Source: Owenia fusiformis (lineage: Eukaryota > Annelida > Polychaeta > Sabellida > Oweniidae). From it: a DNA stretch of 60,000 bases. The stretch spans positions 6,827,730-6,887,729 of the forward strand of contig CAIIXF020000007.1 of the NCBI GenBank assembly GCA_903813345.2. Direction: 5' to 3'. The notes under the pieces are model-generated. The model was given only the letters and a program-made list of their open reading frames with translations, had not been told where the DNA came from and did no database searches. A program made the position numbers and the translations under genes. Within the stretch, counting starts at the first letter, position 1. Each line of letters opens with the position of its first letter. Positions 12,005 to 24,877 of this stretch are shown piece by piece.

Positions 12005-14565
12005 CGAATCAAGGCTAACCCTACTCAAGATCTGGCAAGATGGATTAGATGAAAACATGAAAGTATAACTGAACAACACCCAAGCATTATAATCAGAATC
12101 AGGTGTTCATGAAATATTCATACAATTCAAAACATAAATAACCCACAACTGAAATATATAGTGGGTGTACCTTTGGTTGTAAAACATGGTAGAATATGAG
12201 CAAAACAAAAAGCATTAAAGGTAACTAGCGTGTAAATCTGTGCTCTAAATTATAGTCAAGAAATGCCAGAAAGCAGTTTATTTTGAAAATAAACATTCGA
12301 GGAAGAGTAATTTTCCCCCTAACAAACTTACCAAAATATATACCATACAAATCAAAAGACAAATACTCCTTCTAATCGTTGATTTGCACCTAATGTACTA
12401 GAATCTGATACTCACAAGAGTGTTTATATAAAGTACTCTTTGCAAGAGCTAGGCATTAACCTGCAAAATGTCACCACTTGCCATTTGTTACAAAATATGT
12501 GAAGAACTACTATAGTAATACAGAACAGTAAATCAAGCTTAAAATGCTAAATAATTAAATTTGAAGATGGGATTTCCATACTGATTTATTCTCTAAATGC
12601 GACTTAGCAGGAGACATTTATGGCGATAACTCAATCAGGATTCATTTACTTTTCTCAAACAAGCCAATACGTCTTGTTTAGTGAAGGTCATTCTGATTTT
12701 CCAGACTTCCATATAAGGCTAATTCATTTTGAATCATAAGACCTCCATATATGGTTAATTCATTCTAATTTTTCAAGACCCCTCTTATCTGTAACTGTAA
12801 AGCACATTTAATATGAATTTCAAATAATTTTTTTCAAGTAAACTATTACTTGAGACCTGGACACAATTAAATGTTTGTTGCCTGGTGGGAGTTCTGCTTC
12901 GTTCTAATACTTACTAGAAATTCCTAAGGTCAAAAGCTAAAATTTCTTTCTTTATTTCTCCAAGGTGAATGCGCTAATATTATATCATATTGGTGAATGC
13001 ACTAATATTTGTACTATTCAATTTTAAATTCATGTACTTTTCATATGCAACTGAGGTTTCGCTAATGTAAGTAATTATCAATCATGATCCAATGTGATAA
13101 TGTCATATTTTGTTATATATCAGTTGACGTACAATAACAAACTCATTATATAACGTTATAAAATAACTTAAATGTACTTCATTATGACGCTAATAAACAA
13201 ATAAAAATTATCTATATTATATAACTTTTACGTCAATGAAGAAAAATTAATGAAGAAGTACTTTTAAGAAAACATCTTTACGTCAATGTATTGTTAGTTT
13301 GAAATATCATGTAGAACAATAAAGTGACATCACGATAAAGTGACGTCAAGCTAATCACAACAACTGACATGTTAATTGACTCAAATTAATAAATTCATCA
13401 ATATTTGAAATAAAAGCATCTTTAAAGGCTGAAAATAATCATGTGAGATTCACATGTAACACTTTGTTAGAAATTGTACACAATTTAAGCCGTCTCTGTC
13501 AGACCTTTAAACGAGTCCCCTCAACATGTAATATAGATACACCTTGTATATTAACTACCTCTTTCTATATGTAGACTTTTTATATATTTTAATATATTCT
13601 GAGCAAAATCAACCATGATAATGATTAAGTTTTCATCTCCTTGGACTTTAAGTGTCTTTCATACTTCTGCAAGCCTGATACTTCTATATCACTAACTTAC
13701 CAATTTCGGTAGCTCGTTAAAATCAAAGGAGTTCATATCCTCAAGTCTTTATCTTCAGACACTTAATCTGCACGTACATGTTAGTATTTGAATTATATCC
13801 GTGATATTTTTCCCTTATTTACAATAATTGATATAATAGTACATATAAACTTTGCGTATGCTATCATAAAATTTAATTATACATGAAGAACACATCTTAA
13901 CAAATACATTATGCACAAGTTATGTTGAACAAGGTGCTTTTATCTATGGGATACGATACAGATGTTTATCAGAGTCAAATGTATCATGACTTAATTTGGA
14001 CCAACTGTTGCAACCAAAAACATAATAATGAATTTCTGCATTCACAGAGCCTGTATAATTAGTAGCCTCTAGCTTAGCATCAATTAAAATCAACATAAGT
14101 ACATGTTTTATATGTGACCTGAGCGTCTTGAGAGGATATTCAATTATAATGCACCATTCAAAGGAAGATTCTTTTACAGTAAAATCTGTCCAATCAAAAA
14201 GTTATCGGATTCAGCCAAAAGTGATGAGGTTTTTAACACTGAAATATATGCAAAATATCACCACCTGCCATTTGTTACATTTGTTATTTGTCACCATCAG
14301 AAAAGACTGCAAAAATTTTCATATTCATTTAAGAGTGGTGTTTGGTTTATGAAGGTATATATCACTATTCTGATTAATACATAAAGGGCATTGATGACAT
14401 GGTTTACTGGCATAAAATTACTCTACTAAACGTGACATTCTAGGTATTAAGGTTTGACAGTGGCCTATCAGTGGCCTCAAAAAATCCTACGCCCTGTGGT
14501 TGTTTAAGCACTATCATGATTAAAACCTTGACATTTTATGACTATTCTTGAAGAAAACTAGAGAA
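12005..14565. other. Non-coding, small duplications only
   Basis: Short local duplications occur at 12700-12780 (GACCTCCATATA... AATTCATT) and 12965-13010 (GTGAATGCNCTAATATT). A perfect TGACGTCA palindrome is at 13341-13348. ATATCACCACCTGCCATTTG at about 14260 belongs to a dispersed TGTCACCA-type repeat. No exon is supported. Confidence 0.4.
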
Positions 14566-14569
14566 ACAG

Positions 14570-15540
14570 CAACTCAACGGAGTAGCAAATCCCACCGAAC
14601 AAAACATATTTAGATTATTAGTGGCCATCTTGAATTTCCTTCTTGAGCAGAGCTTGTTTGTCCCTAGGCATAAACATATAAAACGCAAACCATATCCCTC
14701 AATTAGCATTTGAGTTATCAAAGATTACATACCTTATTTATGAAAAATGGCAGCCATTTTGGTGACCATTTTAAAATTTAGCTGCCATCTTGAAAATTCT
14801 TTGTCAAACAGAGTTACTGTGTCTCTAGGTATCATCATACAAAATTAAGTTTTTTATGAAAAATAGCTGCCATTTTTGTGTTTAGCAGCCGTTCTAAAAA
14901 TCTCTTCTTCAGCGTAGCTCCTTTATCCCTAGGCATCAGCTAAGAAAATTTGAACCAAATCTTGAATTTTGAAAATTTTTCCTTCAGAGTAGCCCTTTTG
15001 TCCCTATAGGCATCAGCATATAAAACTTAAACCAAATCCATCTACTAGATATAGTATTTGAGTTGGCAAAATTCTTTAGCGTAGCTCCTTTATCCCTTAG
15101 GCATCAGCATATAAAATTTGAACCATTTTTCCTTGAAAATCTACTTTTTCCCTAGGCATCATCATTTGAATCAAATCTGTTCACTGGTATTTGAGTTATC
15201 AAAAATCATGTTTTTTTACTAAAATGGCTGCCATTTTGATATTAAGCAACCATTTTGAAAATCTCTTCTTCAGGATAGGTCCTTTGTCCCTAGGCATTAT
15301 CATGAAATATTTGAACCAAATCTGTCAACTAGTATTTAATTAATCGTAGATTACATTTTTTACAAAAAAAGGGGGCCATTTTGAATTATGTGGTCATATT
15401 GAAAATTCCTTCCCGTGCAGAGGTTCTACCCTCATAAGGCATAAGCCCATAAAATTTGAATCAAATCCGTCAACCAGTATAAGAGTTATCTCCCAGCCAG
15501 ACAGAAGGATGAACAGACGGACGGCTTTCCTATATTCCCC
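14570..15540. mobile_element. ATGGC-rich element, old copy with internal repeats
   Basis: The left end CAACGGAGTAGCAAATCCCACCGAACA matches the left ends at 9810 and 36105. The right end has GACGGACGGCTTTCCTATATTCCCCTCGAAGTTGGATAA, a degraded form of the right end at 49670-49705. In between, a unit of roughly 150 bases (GTCCCTAGGCATCATCAT...TTGAACCAAATCTGTCAACTAGTATTTGAGTTATC...AAATGGCTGCCATTTT) recurs about six times. No coding capacity. Confidence 0.6.
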
Positions 15541-15544
15541 TCGA

Positions 15545-16325
15545 AGTTGGATAATATTTAACAAATGACAATCTATTCTGGATAAAAACTTATCACCTTG
15601 GGAGGTGTTCCACTTTTAGAGGTTAATTTAACATTAAAGTGTGCGCCCGACCTGGCTACGTATATAACAGAGTTTATACTGGCGGATTAGACTAGTTCAT
15701 TTTTTATATGTGTGTGAAAGCTTTCTCTTATTTGCGTTTTTTTCGTTTAGTACGGTTTTGTTATAATTGCCGAGGTCATATAACCATGATAAAACAATGA
15801 TTATCGTTGACTGCGCACACACAAAACATTTACGTCGAGTGAACAGTGTTATTAAAAACAACAAGCTTTAAAATACAATGCCCAGTAGTGTGATAATAAG
15901 CTGTACACTACCACTGCTGCATGTACATATTAGGGCTCATAAAGAGTGGATAGGGAGGTTGTGTTTGTCACTTTTAAATTTTACATTTCAAAATTGCCAT
16001 TTTACATGTCATGATTTCTTGGTTTCATTCGTTTAGCCGATCAAAACATTGTAAAACAATAAATCGTCTGTTACGTATAATCAATTTTGTTCAGTTTTGA
16101 TTAGTTGTCAATGAAGTTACGTTCATCTGAATCCATGATTCAGAACAAAAATCATATTTTCTTCACTTCAAAATACTTCAGTGAGATGAATGCTCGGAAT
16201 TGTCGTTTGCAATAACTTATTGTCGTATTCGTTCTTTTATCTACTCGATAGAAGCATTTAGTCGTACATTTGATGCCAGGTCACCTTCTCGCGTACCTCT
16301 TGGGGAGCCCCACATTTGTGTCTGT
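15545..16325. other. Non-coding, nothing firm
   Basis: A fragment of the GGTGTTCCACTTTTAGAGG MITE type lies at 15590-15640. The rest (15645-16325) is somewhat richer in CpG than its surroundings but shows no exon that I can defend. Confidence 0.35.
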
Positions 16326-16327
16326 AC

Positions 16328-16590
16328 TCACTGGCGGATCTGGGGGGCCCAGGGGCCCCCCCCCCTTGGGTGGGCCCAGAAAAAAAAAATTGTGCCCAAA
16401 AAAAATTTTGAGCCAAAAAAGACTTTAAGGCCCCAAAAAGTAGGCCTTTTAGGTCTTAAATTGGCCTTCTAAGGCCTTGTTTTTTAATTTTAGGCCAAAT
16501 TTTGAAGAAAATGGGCCTCAAAATTTCAAAATTTGGGCCCACTTTTGGGTTTTTGGGGCCCAAAATTTTTTTTTCGCTCAACACGTCCTG
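16328..16590. mobile_element. hAT-like MITE fragment (CACTGGCGGATC end)
   Basis: CACTGGCGGATCTGGGGGGCCCAGGGGCCCC is a widely dispersed animal repeat start, related to hAT-type ends of the form CAGTGGCGGATCC. It is followed by poly-C, poly-A and GGCCC/AAAATTTT low-complexity sequence. The matching opposite end is not found, so the copy is truncated or decayed. The 90-codon frame across it is not a gene. Confidence 0.5.
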
Positions 16591-16849
16591 GCTTACCTTG
16601 TGATGACAAACCCTGGGTTTTCGCTATTTATAGTTTATCAACACCTGGACGCATGCGCATTTTATAGTTTATCAGGCACTTTAAGTCCGTTGTTCTTGGA
16701 ACTCTGGACAATGTTCTACTGACAGAGGTGTTCCTCTTCTGGAGATGTGACAGTATATCAGTTAATAAAGTTATAATATATCCTCATCAATAGGTCTGTA
16801 CAACTCATTACTGAAAGATTCCTCTTCCTCTATTACTTACAGGGTGATC

Positions 16850-17265
16850 AATAAATAAGGTAAAAGTATCTGGCATTTCTTCAGATTTTACCCAATCCTC
16901 ATAAAATTTGAACATATAGTTCATGTCTTCTACTCCAGTCTTTGAACACCTTTTAAACCCATTTTCCCATAGCCTGCAAATTTTCAAGACAGCTGGCTTC
17001 AAGTCATCCCATGAGAAACTCTCTCAACTCCCTCTTCAGCTCACCATGACGTTAAAATCATAAGGGGACAAGTCAGGAGAGTATAGTTCATGACTAAACA
17101 GTGGGAAACCCAGTGCTTCAATGGTTTGTACTGTGAGAAAAGCATTGTGAGACGGAGCATTATCCAAGTGCAATGTGAAACGTTTTGCAGGCCTCTAAGT
17201 CTTAGCTTCTTCCTCTTTTCTCTCATCAAATCTCTTCTGTGGGTATTGTTTTTCATCATTGACCT
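16850..17265 (-). pseudogene. Broken mariner transposase, C-terminal part
   Basis: Reading the minus strand across frames gives a stretch like HLDNAPSHNAF followed by HELYSPDLSPYDFN. These match the second catalytic aspartate region and the YSPDLAPSDFHLF-type motif of mariner transposases. The end (YMFKFYEDWVKSEE, ORF 16808-17002) runs into the terminal inverted repeat, as is usual. The frame is shifted between these blocks, and there is a stop shortly after the DFN block. The first catalytic aspartate region and DNA-binding domain are missing. It is not functional. Confidence 0.75.
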
Positions 17266-17579
17266 GTGTCATAGACTTTCTATGATGACATCAGTTTCCA
17301 TTATATATTAATCTTTTCCGCGACATCAAACATCAAATTTGCAAGAAAATATGTAACAATGTAAACAAAGTATTAAAACAGTTAATGCTGGCACCCACGT
17401 TTATTTCTTTTAAGTTTGAAAAAGATGTGCTTTTTATCATTTTTTGTTCAAATTGGACGCAATGAAATTGCCCCGGGTACCCCCGACTCCAGTTGCCATA
17501 GTAACTATAATATTAACCAATCAGATGGCAGAAGTTATATATTTATATGTTTTAATTTAGAAATGTACAAGGTATATTC

Positions 17580-17774
17580 CAGTGATCTCCCCAGCATTAA
17601 AGCAAGTGGGCGCAGCACCCACCTGAGATTTTGAAAATAGGCTTGCACCCACCTGAAAATCCATTTGCACCCATTTGAAAATGAGAAAATCATGAAAAAT
17701 TGGCAAATTTTGGTCTGAATTGTGAAAATGAGAATTTTGCACCCACCTGAGAAAAAATCCTGGGGAGATCACTG
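17580..17774. mobile_element. 195-bp hAT-like MITE nested in the mariner
   Basis: The ends are perfect 15-bp inverted repeats (CAGTGATCTCCCCAG / CTGGGGAGATCACTG) flanked by a 5-bp direct duplication TATTC (17575-17579 and 17775-17779). CAGTG ends suggest hAT, and some animal hAT lineages make 5-6-bp duplications. The interior has three GCACCCACCTGAAAAT-type repeats. Diverged relatives lie at 24878-25205 and, inverted, at 59240-59475. It is younger than its mariner host. Confidence 0.75.
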
Positions 17775-17859
17775 TATTCTGACCAAATTTCAGGATGTTT
17801 GGACCAATGTTTACAAAATGCCAGATACTTTTACCTTATTTATTGATCACCCTGTATAT

Positions 17860-18570
17860 GACATTTCCAAATCACTCCTCCCAGTTTTCGATTTTAACAT
17901 AGAGCATACTGAATTAGATTTGGCCCATGAAGCAGAATCTTACATTTTGATCAATTTACCCAGAATTTCCAGAAATTCAGAATCTGCCTGTATTATATTT
18001 AGGAATTTCATGTTTCAACAGAACAATCTCAATATGAAACAGAAGAAACAAAAATGAGTGTAGAACTTTTTTCTTTTCATTCATACACGGCAAATTTCTT
18101 AATAAATCCTCTCTATTCTAATGAATTCACAGGAACTAAAGCATGTTATTCTAATTAGGAGCTTAATTACTTTTTTATTAAAACAAATGAATTACCCATT
18201 CCTCCCCCTCTAACTCTAGAATTAAGATTGATATATCACTAAGTAACATCCTCATTAATTCCAATTCTTTAGTTGCATCCACATCATAGTAAATCAATCA
18301 CAATATCCTAATTACTGATTAAAAGGTTAAAGCGACCCTAAATCAGATCATGGATGTGTTCTATTAAGAAATCTGAGACCTCAACTTCATGGTTGAATTT
18401 TTATGTCAGTCTTAAACACAGCTACAATTTGAGGCAATTCCTCTATATATTTACATGGGTTTATCATCTAATGTGTTATATTTTCTTGGGGCTACATACT
18501 AGACTAACCTGAGATCACTATTCATGAAATACAATCACCTTTTTAAGACCAAAAAGTATAAAAGAGTTTA
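17860..18570. other. Non-coding, nothing recognised
   Basis: AT-rich; no repeat ends or exon seen. Confidence 0.4.
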
Positions 18571-18574
18571 TCCT

Positions 18575-18753
18575 ATGCCAAGTAGAGTTTTAGGGAGATA
18601 AGTTGGTAAGATATATCCCGTATCCTAATTTTGAGGTTTCCATATCCAGAACCTCCATATCTCCCACCATATCTCCCGCTTCGGTGCATATCTTCCCACT
18701 TCAGTGCATATCTTCCCGCTTCCGGTAATTTCACTGAAAACTCTACTTGGTAT
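18575..18753. mobile_element. Small inverted-repeat element (CCAAGTAGAGTTTT)
   Basis: ATGCCAAGTAGAGTTTT at 18575-18591 is matched in reverse by AAAACTCTACTTGGTAT at 18737-18753, with one mismatch. The interior holds CATATCTCCC and CATATCTTCCCGCTTC repeats, which continue past the right arm (18800-18870). It is probably a MITE. No target duplication is identified. Confidence 0.5.
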
Positions 18754-18759
18754 AAGATA

Positions 18760-20355
18760 AAGCAGTTATGTACGGTCGGTTTTGATATTTGGTTCATCCC
18801 TCGTGAGATATGCACATCTACCTTCGGTCCCTATGGTCCCTCAGGTAGATATGCATATCTCCCTCTGGATAAACCCAATATCCCAAACCTCCCAGTACAT
18901 AACCCTTATGTATCCAAACACCTCTATGATCTGAACACTACCCCAATCTGCATTCAAACACTTTTTCTCAGTCTCAATTTTGTTTGGACATTTGGGTAAA
19001 TTTCTGAAACCCAGGCTCCAGTCAACATATCAATCAGAATTCTACCAAAATACAAAATCAAATCATGTGGCAAGAAAAGTAATTTTGTGGAAACTCTGTA
19101 TTGATCAAGACTGGTATGTTTTAGTTAGTTTAGCATGCTATGCATTTATCACAATAATTGAAATCAGGAGAGATTCAATTTCAATGACCTTGGTAATATG
19201 ACCTATCGTCCTCTATTTCAATAATAAAGAATAACCTAAATTCTGTGACATTTACTTTTACATGTCAATGTTACTATAATACTTTATATGCTTGAACAAT
19301 TCTTTATATCTACAATCAAACAACTCAAAAACCACTTTTTGGTGGTGACATAAAAATCATGCTATTTGCAAATATATATATATCTTTTATCGACTCTTTA
19401 GATGTCATATCATGACATATTAGTCACTTAGGTAGAGCAGTTCTTCCCATTGTCGAGTTGAAGAACTGGTATCTTTATCCTGGCTAGAACCATAGACAAT
19501 TCTAGCCAGCGCCAGCCTTTTATCGAGTTAGCAGCACTCTAGTAATCGCCAGTATAGGTCAGCAGTCATAGGTCAAAGACAAATTACAAGAAGTGCTGTG
19601 ACATGGGTTTGATACATGTGACCCTTTTAGAGTTTGACTATACTATTTCCAAGATAATCCCAGCAGTCAACTCAATCTTTTGACAATAAACACAATTTGC
19701 CAGAAATTCAAATAAATTCAGGTTACAGATGCGATACGATAATTCCTAATGTTCACATACTTTTAATGCGCTTACCTCCCTCTACTCATAAAGAACATGC
19801 TGATGATTGTGTGGACATATATCTGTGATATTTGCTGACTGACGGAGGGATGGAGGGCTTTATCATATTTCCATCCTTCAAAATCAGGCTTCACTTCTGT
19901 TGCAGCTATGTAAAGAATTGAAATGCCCTTGGACCAAGGATGTCATATACCTCCCTATACCAAACTGTTCATTGGGATAATAACTACTAATAAGTAACCA
20001 TAGTATCATTCAAAACAATGCATTTTTTAATACAAAACTGAACAGCAAAAACGTAGTGGCTAATACACCAGGTAATGAGTTAAACATTCATGAACCATAC
20101 ATGAACATTCTTATACCATCTCCCCATTGTTGACGAAGAGAAAAATGATGCAAACTTCAGATATTTGGAAGGGCTGCTAAGATAACATATGATAATGAAA
20201 TTAAAAGTGAGAGGTAATGTAAATAATACTTGACCGTATTCTGGAGTAAATGCTTATCAAATATTGTTATTATATAATTTGTTAAAATGTGCTACAGAAG
20301 TTTAAAGTTAGTCTGCTTACAAAGCGTGTGAGTGATAATATCTCGATGAAGGCTA
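18760..20355. other. Non-coding; one strong small hairpin
   Basis: CTGGCTAGAA (19480-19489) pairs perfectly with TTCTAGCCAG (19500-19509) across a 10-base loop. GGTGGTGACATAAAAAT near 19340 matches the right end of the MITE at 25961-26096. A stretch at 19779-19844 on the minus strand has splice-like borders but no recognisable protein. Confidence 0.4.
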
Positions 20356-20364
20356 AAGGGTGTA

Positions 20365-20610
20365 GGAGATTGTGGGGGGGGGGTAATAGAAGGGGGTAAG
20401 GAGGAAGGTGATGGGGGTATGCACTGTAGGGGGAAGGAGATCTAGGGGTTAGGAGATGTGAGGGGGTAAGATATATGGGGTTAAGATATCTAAGGGTATG
20501 CACTGTAGGGGGAAGGAGATTTTGGGGGATAAGAGCTGTAGGTTTAGTAGATGTTGGGGTAGGAGATGCTGGGGTGGGCACTGTAGGGGGCAAGATATGT
20601 GGGGGTGGGA
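20365..20610 (+). repeat. G-rich degenerate minisatellite
   Basis: Repeats of GGGGG(T/A)AAGA(T)ATNTG and TGTAGGGGG at intervals of about 22-30 bases, with multiple G runs of 3-10. The plus strand could form G-quadruplexes. The 103-codon minus frame through it (Pro/Leu/Thr-rich) is a compositional artefact. Confidence 0.7.
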
Positions 20611-20614
20611 AATG

Positions 20615-22065
20615 AAGAGATGCTTTAACTTATCACAAATACTCCCCCACTGTTATTGCATCCAGTGAAGCATTATAAATTAGAAATCTAAATGAGAAAA
20701 TGGTATCATATTTGAATGTCAAATGAAATGGAAGTCGTTCAAATGATTTATAGAAAGAAAGGCAATCTTAGATAATGCCATTACAACTGATAAATGACTA
20801 TTATAGCCCTTAGTGACCTCAATTATAAAACTGATGAAAACAAATGCAACAGATATCCTGTCAGAGATATTCAGAGAATTATCAAATATAAAAACTCAAT
20901 TTGTCAAATTCCCTCTGTTAAATATTTTTATTTTTATTTATTTATTGATTTCTCATTTCACCCCTTATAAGAGTATAAAAGACAAACTTAACTAATACAG
21001 TAATGGAATGCAAGGATTTCAAGATAAATGGTATACCTGGAATTTTGATTACAAGATTTTTAAAGTTTGATAAAAAGAAAAGCCTATAAGGTAAAAGAAA
21101 TCTCACTTTTTGATTCAATTTGTAGGGCATACAGTCATTATGAAATATCTGACAGGTGAGTGTTTTATACAGATTTAAAGAGATGTATTTCGACCAAGAA
21201 TAACTAAACAAAAAATTTAATCTGTGAACTGTCTCTGAACAATGCCATTATCAACTTCAACTTGTGGAGGCAGGATGTGTTGTGGGGGTTACAATAAAAA
21301 ATAAATTTTTGGGAAAATATTTCTAAATTCTCTGAGAATATAAATTTTAAGAAAGTCAATATAGTCCTCTATGTGAAAAACAAAATGTTTAGAATAATGA
21401 TGTATGACCAGGAAATGATATACTGGTAAATACACAAGGGGCAAACAAACCAATCAAAACTGATACGAAAACCAGACATTTTGATGAGACAAATGGTAAC
21501 GCTCTAAAATATTAACACCAAATATATCATACAGAGTACTAATCAATACAAAACCTCACAAAAACAGAATGTCGATTCAATATTCCAATCCGATGATCAA
21601 ACCTTATAAAATGTTACAAACAGTCCTTGTTGTTCTCCCAATGTTTCAACGATGTTTCAATTCTCTGGCTTTTTGTACAATTTATAGTATCTTCTTCATG
21701 GTTTTATACTTATTTCCTTGCTCATTCAACTCATTTTTCATTTTGCATTTCTACCATGGCCGTCCATTGCATCTCATTGCAGCGCAAAGACGTGGGCGAA
21801 AAATTGATTTGAGGATCAAAGCTGGGGGCGTATCTAAATAAATTCATCATAAAATAAAGTGTTATGGTGATCATGTTTTATATTATTACCCAAAGCAAGA
21901 GATTCACCTCATCCAACACTCTTTATATAACAGTTAATTATTTCATTAAGTCTATATTAAAATGGAATGTGTTGTAAAAATGATGATTATGCATTTTCTG
22001 CCTGTTTATATTTAACTTGATGCTGCGCTGAATAATGCAGTACATGTTTATGAGTCAATACTCAT
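20615..22065. other. Non-coding, nothing recognised
   Basis: AT-rich sequence. The 90-codon plus frame at 21569-21841 has a hydrophobic middle but no family features, splice context or homologue that I recognise. Confidence 0.35.
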
Positions 22066-22067
22066 GA

Positions 22068-22500
22068 AAAGTGCATTCCAGAATCATGAAAAATGCATTC
22101 TAGAATTATGAAAAATGCATTCTAGAATCATGAAAAATGCATTATGGAACCATGAAAATGCATTATAGAATCATGAGAAATGCATTCTAGAATCATGAAA
22201 AATGCATTATGAAACCATGAAAAATGCATTCTACTATCATGAAAAATGCATTCTAGAATCATGGAAAATGCATTATGGAATCATGAAAAATGCATTCTAG
22301 AGTCATGAAAAATGCATTATGGAATCATGAAAAATGCATTCTAGAATCATGAAAATGCATTCTAGAATCATGAAAAATGCATTATAGAATCATGAAAAAT
22401 GCATTATAGAGTTATGAAAAATGCATTATGGAATCATGAAAAATGCATTACAGAATCATGAAAAATGCATTATAGAATCATGAAAAATGCATTATAGATA
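22068..22500. repeat. 22-bp minisatellite (AATCATGAAAAATGCATTATAG)
   Basis: About 19-20 tandem copies. Each carries the palindrome ATGCAT, and variants end in CTAG, ATGG or ATAG. Confidence 0.95.
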
Positions 22501-22504
22501 TGAG

Positions 22505-22700
22505 TAGACAGTTATGTCATATATTACAGGAGTCAACAGTCGTATCAAATGCATTATACAATTCAACAATCATGTCAAAGAAGTATCATAGAAGTCAAAA
22601 GTCTTTTCAAATATATTATAGGAGTCAACAGTCATATCAAATATATAAGAGGGAGTCAACAGTCATATCAAATGCATTATTATCATCAATAAACCATTTA
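22505..22700. repeat. ~30-bp repeat (AGTCAACAGTCATATCAAATGCATTAT)
   Basis: Five or six degenerate copies directly follow the 22-bp array and share its AATGCATTAT core, so this block may have grown out of the same ancestral unit. Confidence 0.8.
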
Positions 22701-22704
22701 ATAA

Positions 22705-23635
22705 AATAGTCAATAATTTGACAATGAAGAGTATTAACAGATTAAATCTTGATTATTTATTCATTTCTATAAATCAGTAAAATATTACTATAAACATTAC
22801 CTAAGTATAACCAGTAGTCACTTCATTGGAAAGTCTTAAAGGGGAACCTATAATTGTGTTTAGAAATCTAAGAATTAAAGAATAAACAAGTCGCCCAACT
22901 ATTGCAAATGTCCTTCAGACATGCTAATCTAATTCTTTGATATAAAGTAATGCAATATTTTATCTATAAGCTAGAGGGCAAACTTCCTGGGTTATCATTC
23001 GATAACAAGATGGGAGAATAACTCAGGAAACAAATGTATCTAAAAATATCTACTGCTTTGTATGTTTCCAGGTTTATCAATTCTCCATTATCTTCATTTG
23101 AACAAATATTTGGCTAAGTGTCTCACATTTCTCTTCACTCTAGTTAAGCGTATTCTACTTAAATTCTTAATTAACTATTTCTTTAGCAATTCAATTATGT
23201 TAATTCATTCACAAATATTTCTCCCGATTTCATTTTGCAGTTCTTCTTCAAGAAGAAGCTGTCAAAGGCAAACCTGTTAATAAACCAATCAGAGTATAGT
23301 AGAACATGTATAATGGAATACCTCTAATGGAATACCTCAAAAGAATTAAGTCCCATTGAAATAATGGAATGCCTTAAGTCCCATTGAAATACATGTTAAT
23401 TTTCAATGAACCCTCTCTGAAAGGAACACCAGTACTAATAAGGGGAAATCAAAGATGCCTCCAGGTTGGTCACGCTGCCTTATTAAGTTAATATGACAAC
23501 AGCAATGTCTTCTAAATAAACACCTGAGCAACATATGAACACTTCCAACTAGGAACACCTCAATGTACAATAATACAAATAAATTCAAATTTTGGATAAC
23601 TCAAAATATCAACAAAACAAAATATGAATGAATGT
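22705..23635. other. Non-coding with MITE-like fragments
   Basis: GGAATACCTCTAATGGAATACCTC at about 23315 and AACCCTCTCTGAAAGGAACACC at about 23410 resemble the GAACACCT repeats of the 5890-6429 MITEs. No coding region is supported. Confidence 0.4.
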
Positions 23636-23639
23636 AAAC

Positions 23640-24115
23640 AAATTACAATATGATATAAACACCTCAAAAAGTGAAAATCTTGAAATGTAAATACCAAACA
23701 AATCACAATATAATATAAACACCTCAAAAAGTGAAAATCTTGAATGCAAATACCAAACAGATCACAATATGATATAAACACCTCAAAAAGTGAAAATCTT
23801 GAAATGTAAATACCAAACAAATCACAATATAATATAAACACCTCAAAAAGTGAAAATCTTGAAATGCAAATACCAAACAGATCACAATATGATATAAACA
23901 CCTCAAAAAGTGAAAATCTTGAAATGTAAATACCAAACAAATCACAATATAATATAAACACCTCAAAAAGTGAAAATCTTGAAATGCAAATACCAAACAG
24001 ATCACAATATAATATAAACACCTCAGAAAGTGAAAATCTTGAAATGTAAATACCAAACAAATCACAATATAATATAAACACCTCAAAAAGTGAAAATCTT
24101 GAAATGCAAATACCC
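23640..24115. repeat. 60-bp tandem repeat with two alternating variants
   Basis: Eight copies of CAAACACCTCAAAAAGTG-type 60-bp units. Copies alternate between TGTAAATACCAAACAAATC and TGCAAATACCAAACAGATC forms, giving a 120-bp higher-order unit. Because 60 is a multiple of three, long minus-strand frames (195 and 145 codons) stay open through the array. They are repetitive and hydrophobic and I do not treat them as genes. Confidence 0.95.
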
Positions 24116-24239
24116 AAGAATGCAAACACTTCAAAATGTAGAAACACCAGAATAAAAACACCTCAAAATGTTAATACCCCAAAAATATAAATACTCCAGA
24201 AAATAAATATTTCAAAATGTAAACACATTAAATGAGAAA

Positions 24240-24875
24240 ATGAATTCAACATAACTGCTTGACTATGCTGTTTTGGTAAGGCGGGATATCCCTACTAATG
24301 CTAACCAATTACTCACTAAAATACAATTACACCCGGGGAAATCACCGCTCTGATTCCTTCAATATCAGACTATAAGATTATTGACTTCCGATCAAGCATG
24401 TGGGCGTCAAAATAAGGCTAATATATCACGCAACCCTTTCCAAAAATGATGTTTTTCTTTTGTATTCACAAAATTGAGGTCATTTTGAATATTGACTAGC
24501 ACCACCTCAAGCAATTTATAACACATTTATATATATTGTGCTGATAAGGCCGGTTCATGTGATGACAAAAAAACATTTGAATGAATGTACAATAAACAAA
24601 GCTTGTTCAGGATGATTTTTGAGGTGAAATGTTGAGTTACCATAACAAAGAACTTAAGTTTATCCCATTGTTCTTTAAGAGACAACTTCTAGCCAATTCA
24701 AGTCCTCTCGTAATACACTAAAGCTTATTAACACTTCCTGCATTACAAAGTGTACTATTTTATGACCTAACATGAATTTAAGGTAAAAGGTACTCCAGGA
24801 AGAAAAATACTTTGAAAAGATTTGTCAGGCTTATCAACTGACATTACTTATTTGTGGTAATACTTTTCTGGCAAT
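24240..24875. other. Non-coding, nothing recognised
   Basis: No open frame above 60 codons, no splice-bounded exon, no repeat ends. Confidence 0.4.
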
Positions 24876-24877
24876 AT

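Larger units (their letters stand above)
16840..17854 (-). mobile_element. Mariner-type element with perfect 39-bp terminal inverted repeats
   Basis: TA|CAGGGTGATCAATAAATAAG opens the element and its exact reverse complement closes it before TA. The inverted repeats are identical over 39 bases and a TA duplication is present on both sides, as in Tc1/mariner transposons. The 1015 bp include a nested 195-bp MITE (17580-17774), so the mariner part is only about 815 bp, shorter than the usual 1.3 kb. Its transposase, on the minus strand, is broken and lacks its N-terminal half. The structure is like the 38017-39011 element, including a shared TTGCCCCGGGTA interior motif. Confidence 0.9.

Noticed and set aside
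13697-13745. Minus-strand LEDMNSFDFNELPKL before a good GTAAGT donor
   Set aside because: There is a stop close upstream and no pyrimidine-rich acceptor in phase.
19779-19844. Possible minus-strand exon with CCCTCCGTCAG acceptor and GTAAGC donor
   Set aside because: Phase would fit after 26118-26381, but the peptide (ISQIYVHTIISMFF) is hydrophobic, unlike the expected linker, and no neighbouring exon supports it.
20282-20593. 103-codon proline-rich minus frame
   Set aside because: It is the translation of a G-rich minisatellite and has no other support.
22068-22500. Regular short repeats that could suggest a CRISPR array
   Set aside because: Units are directly adjacent with no unique spacers, and the sequence is from an animal; it is a minisatellite.
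23560-24161. Long overlapping minus-strand frames (195 and 145 codons) with repeated FSLFEVF-ILYCDLFG segments
   Set aside because: They are produced by a 60-bp tandem repeat, whose period keeps three frames open. The peptides are pure repeat translation with no start or splice context.
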